Source: an uncultured Alphaproteobacteria bacterium
GTDB taxonomy: Bacteria > Pseudomonadota > Alphaproteobacteria > HIMB59 > GCA-002718135
Direction: 5' to 3'
DNA length: 59,016 bases
Assembly: GCA_902567135.1 (NCBI GenBank)
Contig: CACFLO010000006.1
Location: 1 to 59,016, forward strand
The notes beneath the pieces are model-generated. The model had not been told where the DNA came from. It saw only the letters and a program-made list of their open reading frames with translations, and made no database searches. The translations under genes and the position numbers were made by a program. Positions 1 through 8,643 of the stretch are shown in pieces (within the stretch, counting starts at the first letter, position 1; every line of letters starts with the position of its first letter).

Positions 1-2
1 TT

Positions 3-965
3 GCGAAAGAAATTATTAGTAAATCAATATTTAAAGATGGTATTTTCTATAACAACTACATTGACCACAAGATGGCAACATTCAAAGAGTTTTGGAAATG
101 GAGAAAAGAATCAAAAAAGCCTTCACCATTATCATTTCCTCTAGCAAATAATGATCCAAATTTTTTGCGTGAAAACAGAACAAAAAAAACTTTAACTTGG
201 ATAGGTCATGCTTCCTTTCTCATTCAATTAGATGGGATCAATATTTTAACTGATCCCCATTTAACTGAACGTGCATCACCAATAGTTTTTGCAGGACCAT
301 CAAGAACTACACCACCAGGATTAGCTATAGAGGATCTGCCCGAAATTGATGTTATTGTAATTTCCCACAATCATTATGATCATCTAGACTATCAAACTAT
401 TCTTAAAATAACGAGAAAGCAGATTAACAGTCAACCGCTTGTTTTAGTGCCACTTAAGCTAAAGAAATTGCTTAAAAGTTTTGGGGCTCGAAATGTAAAG
501 GAGTTAGATTGGTGGGATGCAACAACTTTTAAAAATCTTAATATACATTCTGTGCCTGTACAACATTGGAGTAACAGATCTTTTAATACAAACAAAACTT
601 TGTGGTGTGGTTGGGTTTTTGAAAATGAAGATTTTAAATCAATTTTTGTTGGTGATACTGGTTATTCAAAAGACTTTTCTAATATTCAACAAAAATTTGG
701 TCCTATGGATTTATCTATGATTCCTATCGGTGCTTATGCGCCTAGATGGTTTATGAAGGATCATCATTGTAATGTTGAGGAATCTATTCAAATTCATAAA
801 GATCTAAAATCAAAAAAATCGATCGCTATGCATTGGGGAACCTTTCAATTAACAGATGAACCAATGGATGAGCCAGTAAAGCTTCTCAAAAAACTTACTA
901 TTGAAAATAATTTCTTACCAGATGAATTTATCGCCATGACACACGGCGAGAGTAAGATTATTTAA
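3..965 (+). CDS. MBL-fold metal-dependent hydrolase, NAPE-PLD/UlaG-like (5' end outside window)
   Basis: Metallo-beta-lactamase-fold hydrolase of the NAPE-PLD/UlaG-like group. The metal-binding motif SHNHYDHLD is intact, followed by the phosphodiesterase-type GDTGYS motif and, near the C terminus, an MHWGTF segment that usually supplies another ligand. An ATG lies at 72, but the frame stays open with no stop back to base 3. The upstream codons read KDGIFYNNYIDHK, which resembles the N-terminal DG-F-N segment of this family. I therefore infer that the gene starts left of the window and that 72 is an internal Met. No signal peptide is seen in the visible part. It converges on the ABC permease with only 6 bases between stops. 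The natural substrate cannot be told from sequence; family members act on phosphodiesters or lactones. Confidence 0.8.
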   Translation, partial: AKEIISKSIFKDGIFYNNYIDHKMATFKEFWKWRKESKKPSPLSFPLANNDPNFLRENRTKKTLTWIGHASFLIQLDGINILTDPHLTERASPIVFAGPSRTTPPGLAIEDLPEIDVIVISHNHYDHLDYQTILKITRKQINSQPLVLVPLKLKKLLKSFGARNVKELDWWDATTFKNLNIHSVPVQHWSNRSFNTNKTLWCGWVFENEDFKSIFVGDTGYSKDFSNIQQKFGPMDLSMIPIGAYAPRWFMKDHHCNVEESIQIHKDLKSKKSIAMHWGTFQLTDEPMDEPVKLLKKLTIENNFLPDEFIAMTHGESKII

Positions 966-971
966 AGCAAT

Positions 972-1943
972 CTATCTTTCTTTAACATATGGTTGACCAA
1001 TTGCATTTGGAGCAATTGCTTTTCCAACAAATCCTGCAAGTAATACCACTGTTAAAACATAGGGGATGGCTTGAATTAATTGAACAGGAATTGTTCCAAT
1101 TGCTGGTAATTCTACTCCTTGTAAACGAATTTGAAGTGCGTCAGTAAAGCCAAATAATAAACAAGCTATGAGGGCTGTTTTAGGGTGCCACTTACCAAAT
1201 ATTAGTGCTGCTAAAGCAAGATAGCCTCGTCCTGCGGACATTTCTCTAAAGAAGTTGGCATTAACTGCAGTTGATAAATGAGCACCAGCAAACGAAATCA
1301 AAACACCATTAATCATGAGCGCTTTATAGCGCATAGTAAACACATTAATACCGGCTGTATCAACAGCGCTTGGATTTTCACCAACTGCACGTAAACGTAA
1401 TCCAAAACTTGTTTTAAATACAATCCAAAAAACGATAGGGACACATAAATAAGCTAGGTAGACAAAAACATAATGACCACTTAAAATATCACTATAAATT
1501 ATTCCTATAATTGGAATATCTCTTAGTGCGTCAGCAAAAGGAAGAGTTATTTCTAAAAAACGTTGTTCATCAGTAAGTGTTGGAGTTAGTCCAGCTTGAC
1601 CAAACCACGCTGCAGCTAACGCGGTAGTGAGGCCTATCATTAAAATATTTATGGCCACACATGAGACAACTTGGTCCCCTTTATGTGTGACAGAAGCAAA
1701 GCCGTGTAACATTGAAAGGCTTACACATGCAATCATTGCTAAAATTAAACCAAGCCATGGTGAGCCGAAATAGTAAGAGCCTACAGCTGCAACAAATGCA
1801 GCGGCTAACATTTTACCTTCTAACCCAAAATCAATTACACCTGATCTTTCTGCAAACAATCCCGCCATCGCTGCAAAAATTAATGGTGTTGAAATTCGTA
1901 AAGTCGAATTTATTAAGGATGCAATATCAGGTAAAATTTCCAT
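972..1943 (-). CDS. ABC transporter permease, BMP/nucleoside type (second permease)
   Basis: Integral-membrane permease of a BMP-family (nucleoside or simple-sugar) importer, 323 aa, like YufQ/NupQ. It is nearly all hydrophobic segments. The family loop around residues 70-100 (GFASVTHKGDQVVSCVAINI) and the cytoplasmic EAA-like loop LRAVGENPSAVDTAGI, which contacts the ATPase, are both visible. Its ATG overlaps the TAA of the upstream permease (TAATG), so the two are probably translationally coupled, and it is the last gene of the transport operon. The substrate is inferred from the neighbours, since the binding protein and upp suggest nucleosides. Confidence 0.88.
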   Translation of the reverse strand: MEILPDIASLINSTLRISTPLIFAAMAGLFAERSGVIDFGLEGKMLAAAFVAAVGSYYFGSPWLGLILAMIACVSLSMLHGFASVTHKGDQVVSCVAINILMIGLTTALAAAWFGQAGLTPTLTDEQRFLEITLPFADALRDIPIIGIIYSDILSGHYVFVYLAYLCVPIVFWIVFKTSFGLRLRAVGENPSAVDTAGINVFTMRYKALMINGVLISFAGAHLSTAVNANFFREMSAGRGYLALAALIFGKWHPKTALIACLLFGFTDALQIRLQGVELPAIGTIPVQLIQAIPYVLTVVLLAGFVGKAIAPNAIGQPYVKER

Positions 1944-3061
1944 TAAATTTCCCTTTTCATCTTTAATCTATTAACAAAGAAACTTTCAATCTGGGGTCTA
2001 AATAAATTTTCAAGTGCACCACTAAATAAAATAATAACACCCTGCACAGCAACAAACATGTAACGTGTAATATTAGGCATATCAAAAGTAACCTCTGATC
2101 CTCCTTGGTACAAGATGCCAAATAAAAATGCTGCGGGGAAAATACCTATTGGATGATTTCTTCCCATTAACGCAACAGCAATACCTGTAAATCCGTATCC
2201 TGCTGGAAATCCAGCTACTATCTTATGATGAACACCTAAAATTTCATTGATTCCCAAAAGACCCGCTAGACCACCAGAAATACACATAGCTATGATTATA
2301 TTTTTATAGGGAGATATGCCTGCATAAATAGCAGCTTGCATATTGTGCCCAACCGCTCTCATTTCATATCCCCATTTTGTTTTCCATACTAAAAACCAAA
2401 CGAAAAAGGATGCTGCGATTGCTAAAAGAAAAGAAATGTTCAACGGAGAGTATCTTATTTTAATACCAAATAAGGCAGCAAATTCTTTGAATGTTGGAAA
2501 CCAGATTTCCTTTGGAAGGGCAACTGTGTGTGGACCCATTTGTTTCATATCACGGATTACATCAACTAAAAGAAAAACCATTAAGGAAGATGCGATAAAG
2601 TTAAACATGATTGTAGTGATAACAACGTGACTGCCTCTTTTAGCCTGAAGATAGGCTGGTATAAAAGCCCACCCTGCTCCAAAAATAAAGGCTCCTGCAA
2701 TTGCTAGAAGCCAGACAATAGGCACAGGTAAAAAACTAACATTTATTGCTACAAGAAAAACTCCAAGACCGCCGATATATGCCTGACCTTCTCCACCAAT
2801 GTTAAATAAGCGACAATGAAATGCAACAGCAAAAGCTAGGCCAGTAAAAACAAAGTTTGTTGTATAATAAAGAGTGTAGGCAAAACCATCAAGGTAACCG
2901 AATGATCCATATATAATTAATTTAACTGCCTGAATTGGATTTTCTCCAGCAATAAATATAAACAAAGCAGAAACTAACAAAGCTAAAATTAAATTTACCA
3001 GGGGAACAATTAAATTTGATACCCACCAAGGTACTCTAGATTTATCTACAGCTGCAGCCAT
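1943..3061 (-). CDS. ABC transporter permease, BMP/nucleoside type (first permease)
   Basis: First permease of the importer, 372 aa, like YufP/NupP. About eight to ten hydrophobic helices are visible. The conserved GGEGQAYIGG and EMRAVGHNMQAAIYAGI segments match this branch of the BPD_transp_2 family; the latter is the EAA-like loop that docks on the ATPase. It is fused tightly into the operon: its ATG shares one base with the stop of the ATPase gene, and its own stop shares one base with the next permease's start. It works as a heterodimer with that permease, which explains why it is longer at the N terminus (family knowledge). Confidence 0.88.
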   Translation of the reverse strand: MAAAVDKSRVPWWVSNLIVPLVNLILALLVSALFIFIAGENPIQAVKLIIYGSFGYLDGFAYTLYYTTNFVFTGLAFAVAFHCRLFNIGGEGQAYIGGLGVFLVAINVSFLPVPIVWLLAIAGAFIFGAGWAFIPAYLQAKRGSHVVITTIMFNFIASSLMVFLLVDVIRDMKQMGPHTVALPKEIWFPTFKEFAALFGIKIRYSPLNISFLLAIAASFFVWFLVWKTKWGYEMRAVGHNMQAAIYAGISPYKNIIIAMCISGGLAGLLGINEILGVHHKIVAGFPAGYGFTGIAVALMGRNHPIGIFPAAFLFGILYQGGSEVTFDMPNITRYMFVAVQGVIILFSGALENLFRPQIESFFVNRLKMKREI

Positions 3062-4581
3062 TATGCAACCCCTGCCATTAATAATCCAAGATCTCTATCA
3101 GTAACATCTTTATTAACTCTCTCTCCCACTATATTGCCATCAAACATAACAAGTATCCTGTCAGAAAGAGAAAGCACTTCATCAAGCTCAACAGAAACCA
3201 ATAAAATAGCTGCCCCTTTGTCACGCATATCAATCAATCTTTGATGAATAAATTCAATTGCCCCTATATCAACACCTCTTGTTGGCTGGCCAACTAATAG
3301 AATTTTTGGGTTTTCATTCAGCTCTCTACTTAAAATAATTTTTTGTTGATTGCCTCCTGAAAAATTAGAAGTGATTAGCTGGGGAGATCTTGGCCTAACG
3401 TCATATTCTTCCATTACTTTTTTTGAAAAAGATAAAATATCACCATCTCTAAGAATAGAAGATTTTGAGTAAGGTTCTTGATCATGATAACCAAAAATTA
3501 AATTTTCATAAGCCTTAAAGTCTGTAACCAATCCCATTCTTTGCCGATCTTCCGGGACGTGAGCAAGCCCTTTTTCTTTTAATTCTCTTGGGTCAAGCAG
3601 ATTATCTTTATCAGAAATTTTTTCATCATTTAAATATATTGCACCTGATTCAACGTTTCTAATACCAGACAACGCTTCTAATAATTCTGTTTGTCCATTA
3701 CCTGTTACACCTGCTAAACCTAAAATTTCTCCAGAGCGGATTTCAAAATTTACATTTTTTACTCTTGTAACATCAAGATCATCTTTGACAGTAAGATTTT
3801 CAACCTTAAAAACAACATCACCAAGCTTTGCTTCTGTTTTGTTTAGTCTAAGAAGAACACTTCGTCCCACCATCATTTCGGCTAACTTTTCTTTATTAGT
3901 ATCAGTAGTTTTAGTGTGCCCTACTACTTCACCTTGGCGCATGACTGACACCTCGCTTGTTAAGTCCATAATTTCATTAAGTTTATGTGTAATTAAAACA
4001 ATTGTTTTTCCCTCTTCTTTTAAAGATCGGAGTATTTTAAACAATTCATCAACTTCTTGTGGGGTTAGTACGCCAGTAGGCTCATCTAGAATAAATATTT
4101 CAGCACCGCGGTATAGGGATTTTAAAATTTCTACACGTTGGCGAAATCCAACAGACAAATCAGAAATAACAGAGTCTAAATCTATATTTAATTTATACGT
4201 CTCACATAACTTTTGTAAATCCTCTTTTGCTTTTTCTAATTTTTTTCCAAAAACAAATTCTCCCTCAAATCCCAAAACAATATTTTCAATAACGGTAAAA
4301 TTTTCTACTAACATAAAATGCTGATGAACCATCCCGATACCACTCTCAATAGAATCTCTTGGCGATCTAAGTTTAATTTCTTTTCCGCTTACGTTTATTG
4401 AGCCAGTATCAGCTTGATAGAGGCCATATACAATACTCATTAGAGTAGATTTGCCTGCCCCATTTTCACCAATGATACCGTGAATAGTTCCTTTTTTAAT
4501 TGTAAGATTAATATTTTTGTTGGCCTGAACATGGCCAAAAGATTTGTTAATATTTTTTAGTTCAAGAATAGGTGAGACCAT
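3061..4581 (-). CDS. ABC transporter ATP-binding protein, two-domain, BMP/nucleoside type
   Basis: Energy-coupling ATPase with two nucleotide-binding domains in one 506-aa chain, as in YufO/RbsA-like proteins. Domain 1 has Walker A GENGAGKST (about residues 38-46), signature LSVGFRQR and Walker B ILDEPTGVLTP. Domain 2 has the degenerate Walker A GVTGNGQTE typical of this family, signature FSGGNQQK and a VGQPTRGVDIG segment. The start is the ATG at 4581. No Shine-Dalgarno precedes it, and the codons for the first four residues lie inside an inverted repeat that could hide the start (see the regulatory feature). It follows the binding-protein gene by 46 bases and is coupled to the permeases downstream. 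Confidence 0.9.
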   Translation of the reverse strand: MVSPILELKNINKSFGHVQANKNINLTIKKGTIHGIIGENGAGKSTLMSIVYGLYQADTGSINVSGKEIKLRSPRDSIESGIGMVHQHFMLVENFTVIENIVLGFEGEFVFGKKLEKAKEDLQKLCETYKLNIDLDSVISDLSVGFRQRVEILKSLYRGAEIFILDEPTGVLTPQEVDELFKILRSLKEEGKTIVLITHKLNEIMDLTSEVSVMRQGEVVGHTKTTDTNKEKLAEMMVGRSVLLRLNKTEAKLGDVVFKVENLTVKDDLDVTRVKNVNFEIRSGEILGLAGVTGNGQTELLEALSGIRNVESGAIYLNDEKISDKDNLLDPRELKEKGLAHVPEDRQRMGLVTDFKAYENLIFGYHDQEPYSKSSILRDGDILSFSKKVMEEYDVRPRSPQLITSNFSGGNQQKIILSRELNENPKILLVGQPTRGVDIGAIEFIHQRLIDMRDKGAAILLVSVELDEVLSLSDRILVMFDGNIVGERVNKDVTDRDLGLLMAGVA

Positions 4582-4615
4582 AAATTTATATTTTAATTTT
4601 TGGTCTCACCAAAAA
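4571..4615 (-). promoter_or_regulatory. Nested inverted repeats over the ATPase start codon (candidate translational switch)
   Basis: In the transcript, GGTGAGACCA (4601-4610) can pair perfectly over 10 bases with TGGTCTCACC (4571-4580), which contains the AUG of the ATPase gene. The upstream arm is also part of a shorter perfect hairpin, 8-bp stem and GAG loop, at 4597-4615. The two structures share bases, so they exclude each other. No U-run follows the short hairpin, so it does not look like an intrinsic terminator. I infer control of how much ATPase/permease is made relative to the binding protein, either through start-codon occlusion or by an mRNA end at the short hairpin. Confidence 0.5.
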
Positions 4616-4627
4616 GTTTTTTCTAAG

Positions 4628-5605
4628 CTACTCTTGTGACCAGTCTGCAACTGATATAGAGCCGTCTATAATCCCTGCAGCAGCAGCATCTGCGGCAGCA
4701 GCCATCTCATCAGTTACCATACCATCTTCAGTAGCATAGCCTACCATGCCTTGAGCAAGTCCAAGAATATTAATGCCTGGCTCAAAAGTTCCAGCAGCAG
4801 TTTTTTCAGCTTGTTCAAAGATCGTTAAATCCAAACGCTTTAACATAGAAGTTAACATGTTTCCTGGATGCATCCAGTTTTGGTTTGTATCAACACCAAT
4901 TCCCATAATGCCGGCATCTGCCGCAGCTTGAAGAACCCCAATGCCTGTTCCGCCAGCTGCTTGGTAAACAACATCTGCACCACCATCAATTTGTGCTTTA
5001 GTTAGTTCTGCACCTTTAGTTGGATTGTTCCAAGCTTCAGGAGTTGTGCCTGTCATATTTGCTAATATTTTAATATCAGGATTAGCATGTAAAGCACCCT
5101 GTTCATAACCACCTTGGAATTTTCGAATTAATGGAATATCCATTCCACCAACGAAACCTATTGTTCCAGTTTGTGATGCCATAGCAGCAATTACCCCTAC
5201 CAGAAATGAACCTTCATGCTCTAAGTAACAAGCTTGATAAATATTTCCTGCAGGATCATCTACCCAGCATACATCCACAGCAACAAAGTTAATATCGGGG
5301 TATTGTGGTGCAATAGCAGCAACTGCATCAGCTTGAGCAAAACCCATTGCTACAACTAGAGTAGCTCCTCTATCAGCAACTTTTCTCATACCTTGTTCAA
5401 TCTGCGTATTATTAGCAGCTTCAAACTCAATCATATCCCAACCAAGTTCATTTTTTACTCTTTCAGCAGTTCTAAATGCTAATTCGTTAAAAGATTTGTC
5501 GAATTTTCCGCCAGAGTCATAAATTACACCAATTTTATTTGCAAAAAGATTTGATGAAAATACAAGCGCGAAAGATACAACAAAAATATTTAATATTTTT
5601 TTCAT
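4628..5605 (-). CDS. BMP-family substrate-binding lipoprotein/periplasmic protein of nucleoside-type ABC importer
   Basis: Solute-binding protein of the BMP (PnrA/Med-like) family, 325 aa, which captures nucleosides or related ligands in the periplasm. A clear signal peptide (MKKILNIFVVSF to about residue 22, ending LFA) has no lipobox Cys, so a soluble periplasmic protein is likely. Family segments are visible: GVIYDSGGKFDKSFNELAF at the mature N terminus, FVAVDVCWVDD mid-protein and VYQAAGGTGIGV in the second lobe. I chose ATG 5605 because a GAGGAG sits 9 bases upstream; a TTG two codons earlier is too close to it. It is one of the few genes here with a strong ribosome site, fitting the high output expected of a binding protein. 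Confidence 0.9.
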   Translation of the reverse strand: MKKILNIFVVSFALVFSSNLFANKIGVIYDSGGKFDKSFNELAFRTAERVKNELGWDMIEFEAANNTQIEQGMRKVADRGATLVVAMGFAQADAVAAIAPQYPDINFVAVDVCWVDDPAGNIYQACYLEHEGSFLVGVIAAMASQTGTIGFVGGMDIPLIRKFQGGYEQGALHANPDIKILANMTGTTPEAWNNPTKGAELTKAQIDGGADVVYQAAGGTGIGVLQAAADAGIMGIGVDTNQNWMHPGNMLTSMLKRLDLTIFEQAEKTAAGTFEPGINILGLAQGMVGYATEDGMVTDEMAAAADAAAAGIIDGSISVADWSQE

Positions 5606-5614
5606 AGTCAATAT

Positions 5615-5620
5615 CTCCTC
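5615..5620 (-). promoter_or_regulatory. Strong ribosome binding site of the BMP gene
   Basis: GAGGAG on the minus strand, 9 bases before the ATG at 5605. It decides the start codon over a TTG at 5611. Most other genes in the window lack such a site. Confidence 0.7.
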
Positions 5621-5713
5621 ATTATTTCCGAAATAGATAGTTAATTGATATCATTATTATCCTAAAAAAAAATTATTAAAATTAATTAAAATTTTATATC
5701 GTGGATAAATAAT

Positions 5714-6340
5714 CTAGGTGCCCATATATCTATCCCCTGCGTCACCAAGACCAGGGACAATAAACTTATTTTTATTCAATTTAGCATCAATTTTGCATGT
5801 AAAAATATGAAGCGACTTGTGTTTTTTTTGTAAATTTTTAATTCCTTCAGGTGCCGCAAGAAGGGATACTAAGAAAATATCTTTTATGTTTACATTTTTA
5901 TTTATAATTAAATTAATTGCAGCTATTGATGAGTTGCCAGTTGCTAACATTGGATCAAGAACCAACACTGTTTTGTTTTTTGTTTTAGGCAGTTTACACA
6001 AATACTCAACGGGCTCATATGTTTGTTCATTACGATACAAGCCAATATGACCTTTTTCTGCATCAGGCAAAAATTTAACAAAGCCCTCTAATAGACCAAG
6101 GCCAGCTCGTAAAATTGGAACAAGAATTACTTGCTGAGCTAAATCCAAGCCCTTGGTTTTAATCAAAGGTGTTTGTATATTTATTTTTTTATATTTCAGA
6201 TGTTTAAGCACCTCAGCAGCAATTAAATAGCTAACTTCGTTCATTGTTTGCCTAAACAAAGAATTAGAAGTTTTTTTATTTCTTAAAATAGTCATTTTGT
6301 ATTCTAAGAAAGATGATTTAATAGGTGTAATCATAAACAT
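5714..6340 (-). CDS. upp: Uracil phosphoribosyltransferase
   Basis: Makes UMP from uracil and PRPP in pyrimidine salvage. The 208-aa length matches the family. Diagnostic segments are an N-terminal KMTILRNKKTS, the VPILRAGLGLLEG stretch, the PRPP-binding loop VLVLDPMLATGNSS and the C-terminal GLGDAGDRYMGT, which binds uracil. An alternative Met sits two codons in (MITPIK), closer to the usual family start; no Shine-Dalgarno decides between them. It is transcribed toward the nucleoside-type importer with about 108 bases between, so uptake and salvage probably belong together. Its start lies about 30 bases from that of the divergent lipoprotein gene. Confidence 0.95.
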   Translation of the reverse strand: MFMITPIKSSFLEYKMTILRNKKTSNSLFRQTMNEVSYLIAAEVLKHLKYKKINIQTPLIKTKGLDLAQQVILVPILRAGLGLLEGFVKFLPDAEKGHIGLYRNEQTYEPVEYLCKLPKTKNKTVLVLDPMLATGNSSIAAINLIINKNVNIKDIFLVSLLAAPEGIKNLQKKHKSLHIFTCKIDAKLNKNKFIVPGLGDAGDRYMGT

Positions 6341-6370
6341 ATTACATATATATATTTGACCATAAGAGCA

Positions 6371-6877
6371 ATGCGGATATTTTTATTTCTTTTACCATTA
6401 TTATTTATTTGGGGGTGTTCAACCATAGAGGTTACCAAAGAAGTAATAAAGGTAACTAACACCATCAGTAACAAGGTTAAAGAGTCTGCTCAGCAAAAAG
6501 AAACTGATGAACAAAAAGTTTTAAACAAGATTATTGAAGAAAAAGAAATAGAAGAAGAAATAGAAAATATCGAAGAAAAAAAAGAAGAGAATAAAAATAT
6601 AGTTGAGAGTCAGCAGAAATTAGCAGAGATAAATTTTATTGGAAAAACAGAAGACAAAATTTTAAGTCTACTGGAACAGCCTCAGCTTTCAAGGGTTGAT
6701 GGACTTGTATACACTCTGCGATATGATAGTGAGAACTGCAGGCTATTTTTATTTTTTAATAAGTCATCAACTAACAAAAGAGTTGAATACTTTGAATTAA
6801 GAGGGGGTAAGGCTGACTTATTAAATTCAAAACAAGCTTTAGAGCAATGTTATCGAGAATTTAATTTGATAAATTAA
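6371..6877 (+). CDS. Conserved alphaproteobacterial lipoprotein with coiled-coil linker
   Basis: Small envelope lipoprotein. From ATG 6371 the protein starts with a short hydrophobic signal ending in a lipobox-like FIWGC. A Glu/Lys-rich stretch that looks helical or coiled follows (about residues 35-85), then a compact C-terminal domain with FIGKTEDKILSLLEQP, YTLRYDSENCRLFLFF and VEYFELRG. That domain resembles small SmpA/BamE-like proteins found across alphaproteobacteria, but I know no assigned function. A TTG at 6356 would add five residues before the signal; I prefer the ATG. It stands alone on the plus strand, converging on pyc with 2 bases between stops. Confidence 0.7.
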   Translation: MRIFLFLLPLLFIWGCSTIEVTKEVIKVTNTISNKVKESAQQKETDEQKVLNKIIEEKEIEEEIENIEEKKEENKNIVESQQKLAEINFIGKTEDKILSLLEQPQLSRVDGLVYTLRYDSENCRLFLFFNKSSTNKRVEYFELRGGKADLLNSKQALEQCYREFNLIN

Positions 6878-6879
6878 CG

Positions 6880-8643
6880 TTAATCAATTTCAATTAATAA
6901 ATCCTTAGTCTCAACATTATCTCCTGATTTGAGATAGATTTTTTTAATAGTTCCACTTTTTTCTGCTGAAATAGTTGTTTCCATTTTCATTGCCTCAATA
7001 ACCAAAACCCTGTCACCTTTGAGTATTTTTTCACCTTCACTGACAAATATTTTGGAAACCTGCCCAGGAAGTGGTGAGCCTACATGATTTTTATTTCCTT
7101 CTTCCGCTTTAGAATTAATAAAAACATTTTTGGAAAATTCATTATTTATAATGTCAATAGTCCTTGGTTGTCCATTTAGTTCAAAAAATACAGAATTTGA
7201 ACCATTTGCACTAGGATCACCTTTTGCTAAATAACGAACGATAAGGTTTTTACCCTTATCAATTTGTAAAGAATATTCTTTATCTGGAATGGGGCCGTAA
7301 AAAAATAATTCTGTTGGGAGAATAGATGTATCACTAAAATTTTGACGATGATTCATAAAATCTTCAAAAACTTTTGGATACATTAAGTAAGAAGCTAGAT
7401 GTTGATCAGAAATTTTTTCTTCATATTTTTTTTCCAGCTTCGCCTTTTCTTCATCTAAATTAATGCTAGATAAAATAGATCCAGCTCTTTTAGTAAGCGG
7501 CTTCTCATTACCTAGTATTTTTTTTTGCAATTCTTCAGGAAAGCCGCCAAGAGGTATGCCAATTTCACCTTTAAAAAATTCAACTACTGATGAAGGAAAG
7601 GATATCTCTTTATTAGGATCTAAAATATCTTTAGGTGTTAGGTCGTTAGTAATCATATATAAAGCCATATCGCCCACAACTTTTGAGGATGGAGTAACCT
7701 TGATAATGTCGCCAAACATTTTATTTACTTCTGCATACATATTCACCACAAGCCCCCATTTATCAGTGGTAATACCTAGTGATCGAGCCTGTTCTTTTAG
7801 GTTTGTAAATTGTCCACCTGGCATTTGGTGGAGGTAAACGTCAGAACTACCTCCCTTAAAATCAGTTTCAAAGGCTTTATAATTTTTTCTAACCTGCTCC
7901 CAATATAAAGAGGCCTCTCTTATATGACCCTCATCTAATTTTGGATCATTATGATTTTGTTTCATGATTGCTACAACAGAACCGAGTGCTGGCTGAGATG
8001 TTAGTCCGCTCATTGAGTCCATTGCAAGATCAACAATATCTATCTGCGCCTCAATTGCAGCCAATACGGTTGCAGAAGATGTGCCTGAGGTATCATGAGT
8101 ATGAAAATGAATTGGCAAAGAAGTTTCATTTCTTAATTCTTTAACTAAAAGTTTTATAGCTTCTGGTTTACAAAGGCCGGCCATATCTTTTATTGCAATA
8201 ATGTGTGAGCCAGCTTTTTCTAATTCTTTAGCAAGATTAGTATAGTATTTTAATGTATATTTTTTTTCTTGTGGGTTGGTTACATCATTGGTGTAGCAAA
8301 TTGTTCCTTCACATATTTTGTTTTGTGCTCTAATCTCTTCAATTGAAACTATCATATTGTCAATTAAGTTTAAAGAATCAAAAACCCTAAAGACATCAAC
8401 TCCTGCTTTTGCTGCCTGTTTAATAAAAAACTTTACTACGTTATCTGGATAGTTTTTATAACCAACGGCATTTGAGCCTCTTAAAAGCATTTGCTTTAAA
8501 ACGTTTGGTGCTTGCTGATTTATTTTTGCTAATCTGTTCCAAGGATCTTCTTTTAAAAATCTCATTGAGGTATCAAATGTTGCGCCCCCCCCAACACTCA
8601 ATTGAAAATAGCTCAGATAAATTATTGCTATAAAATTCTGCAA
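6880..8643 (-). CDS. pyc: Pyruvate carboxylase fragment 3: carboxyltransferase barrel and biotinyl domain
   Basis: Last open piece. Homology begins at GGATFDTSMRFLKEDPW; the residues before it come from reading the wrong frame. Visible are MLLRGSNAVGYKNYPD, the metal-ligand HFHTHDTSG, the PGGQFTNLKEQA segment of the barrel and, at the C terminus, the biotinylation site AMKME in a lipoyl-like fold. The latter could still be biotinylated if this piece were made. Confidence 0.55.
   Translation of the reverse strand: MQNFIAIIYLSYFQLSVGGGATFDTSMRFLKEDPWNRLAKINQQAPNVLKQMLLRGSNAVGYKNYPDNVVKFFIKQAAKAGVDVFRVFDSLNLIDNMIVSIEEIRAQNKICEGTICYTNDVTNPQEKKYTLKYYTNLAKELEKAGSHIIAIKDMAGLCKPEAIKLLVKELRNETSLPIHFHTHDTSGTSSATVLAAIEAQIDIVDLAMDSMSGLTSQPALGSVVAIMKQNHNDPKLDEGHIREASLYWEQVRKNYKAFETDFKGGSSDVYLHQMPGGQFTNLKEQARSLGITTDKWGLVVNMYAEVNKMFGDIIKVTPSSKVVGDMALYMITNDLTPKDILDPNKEISFPSSVVEFFKGEIGIPLGGFPEELQKKILGNEKPLTKRAGSILSSINLDEEKAKLEKKYEEKISDQHLASYLMYPKVFEDFMNHRQNFSDTSILPTELFFYGPIPDKEYSLQIDKGKNLIVRYLAKGDPSANGSNSVFFELNGQPRTIDIINNEFSKNVFINSKAEEGNKNHVGSPLPGQVSKIFVSEGEKILKGDRVLVIEAMKMETTISAEKSGTIKKIYLKSGDNVETKDLLIEID

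Noticed and set aside
4597-4615. The short hairpin between the BMP and ATPase genes as an intrinsic terminator
   Set aside because: No U-run follows the stem on the transcript; A/U-rich stem base only. Kept instead as a regulatory structure.
5700-5708. CGTGGATAA, one base from a DnaA box (minus strand TTATCCACG), between upp and the BMP gene
   Set aside because: Single isolated copy far from any origin-like structure; expected by chance in A+T-rich DNA.
5606-5713. Purine riboswitch in the leader of the BMP transporter
   Set aside because: None of the conserved junction or loop sequences are visible in these 108 bases.
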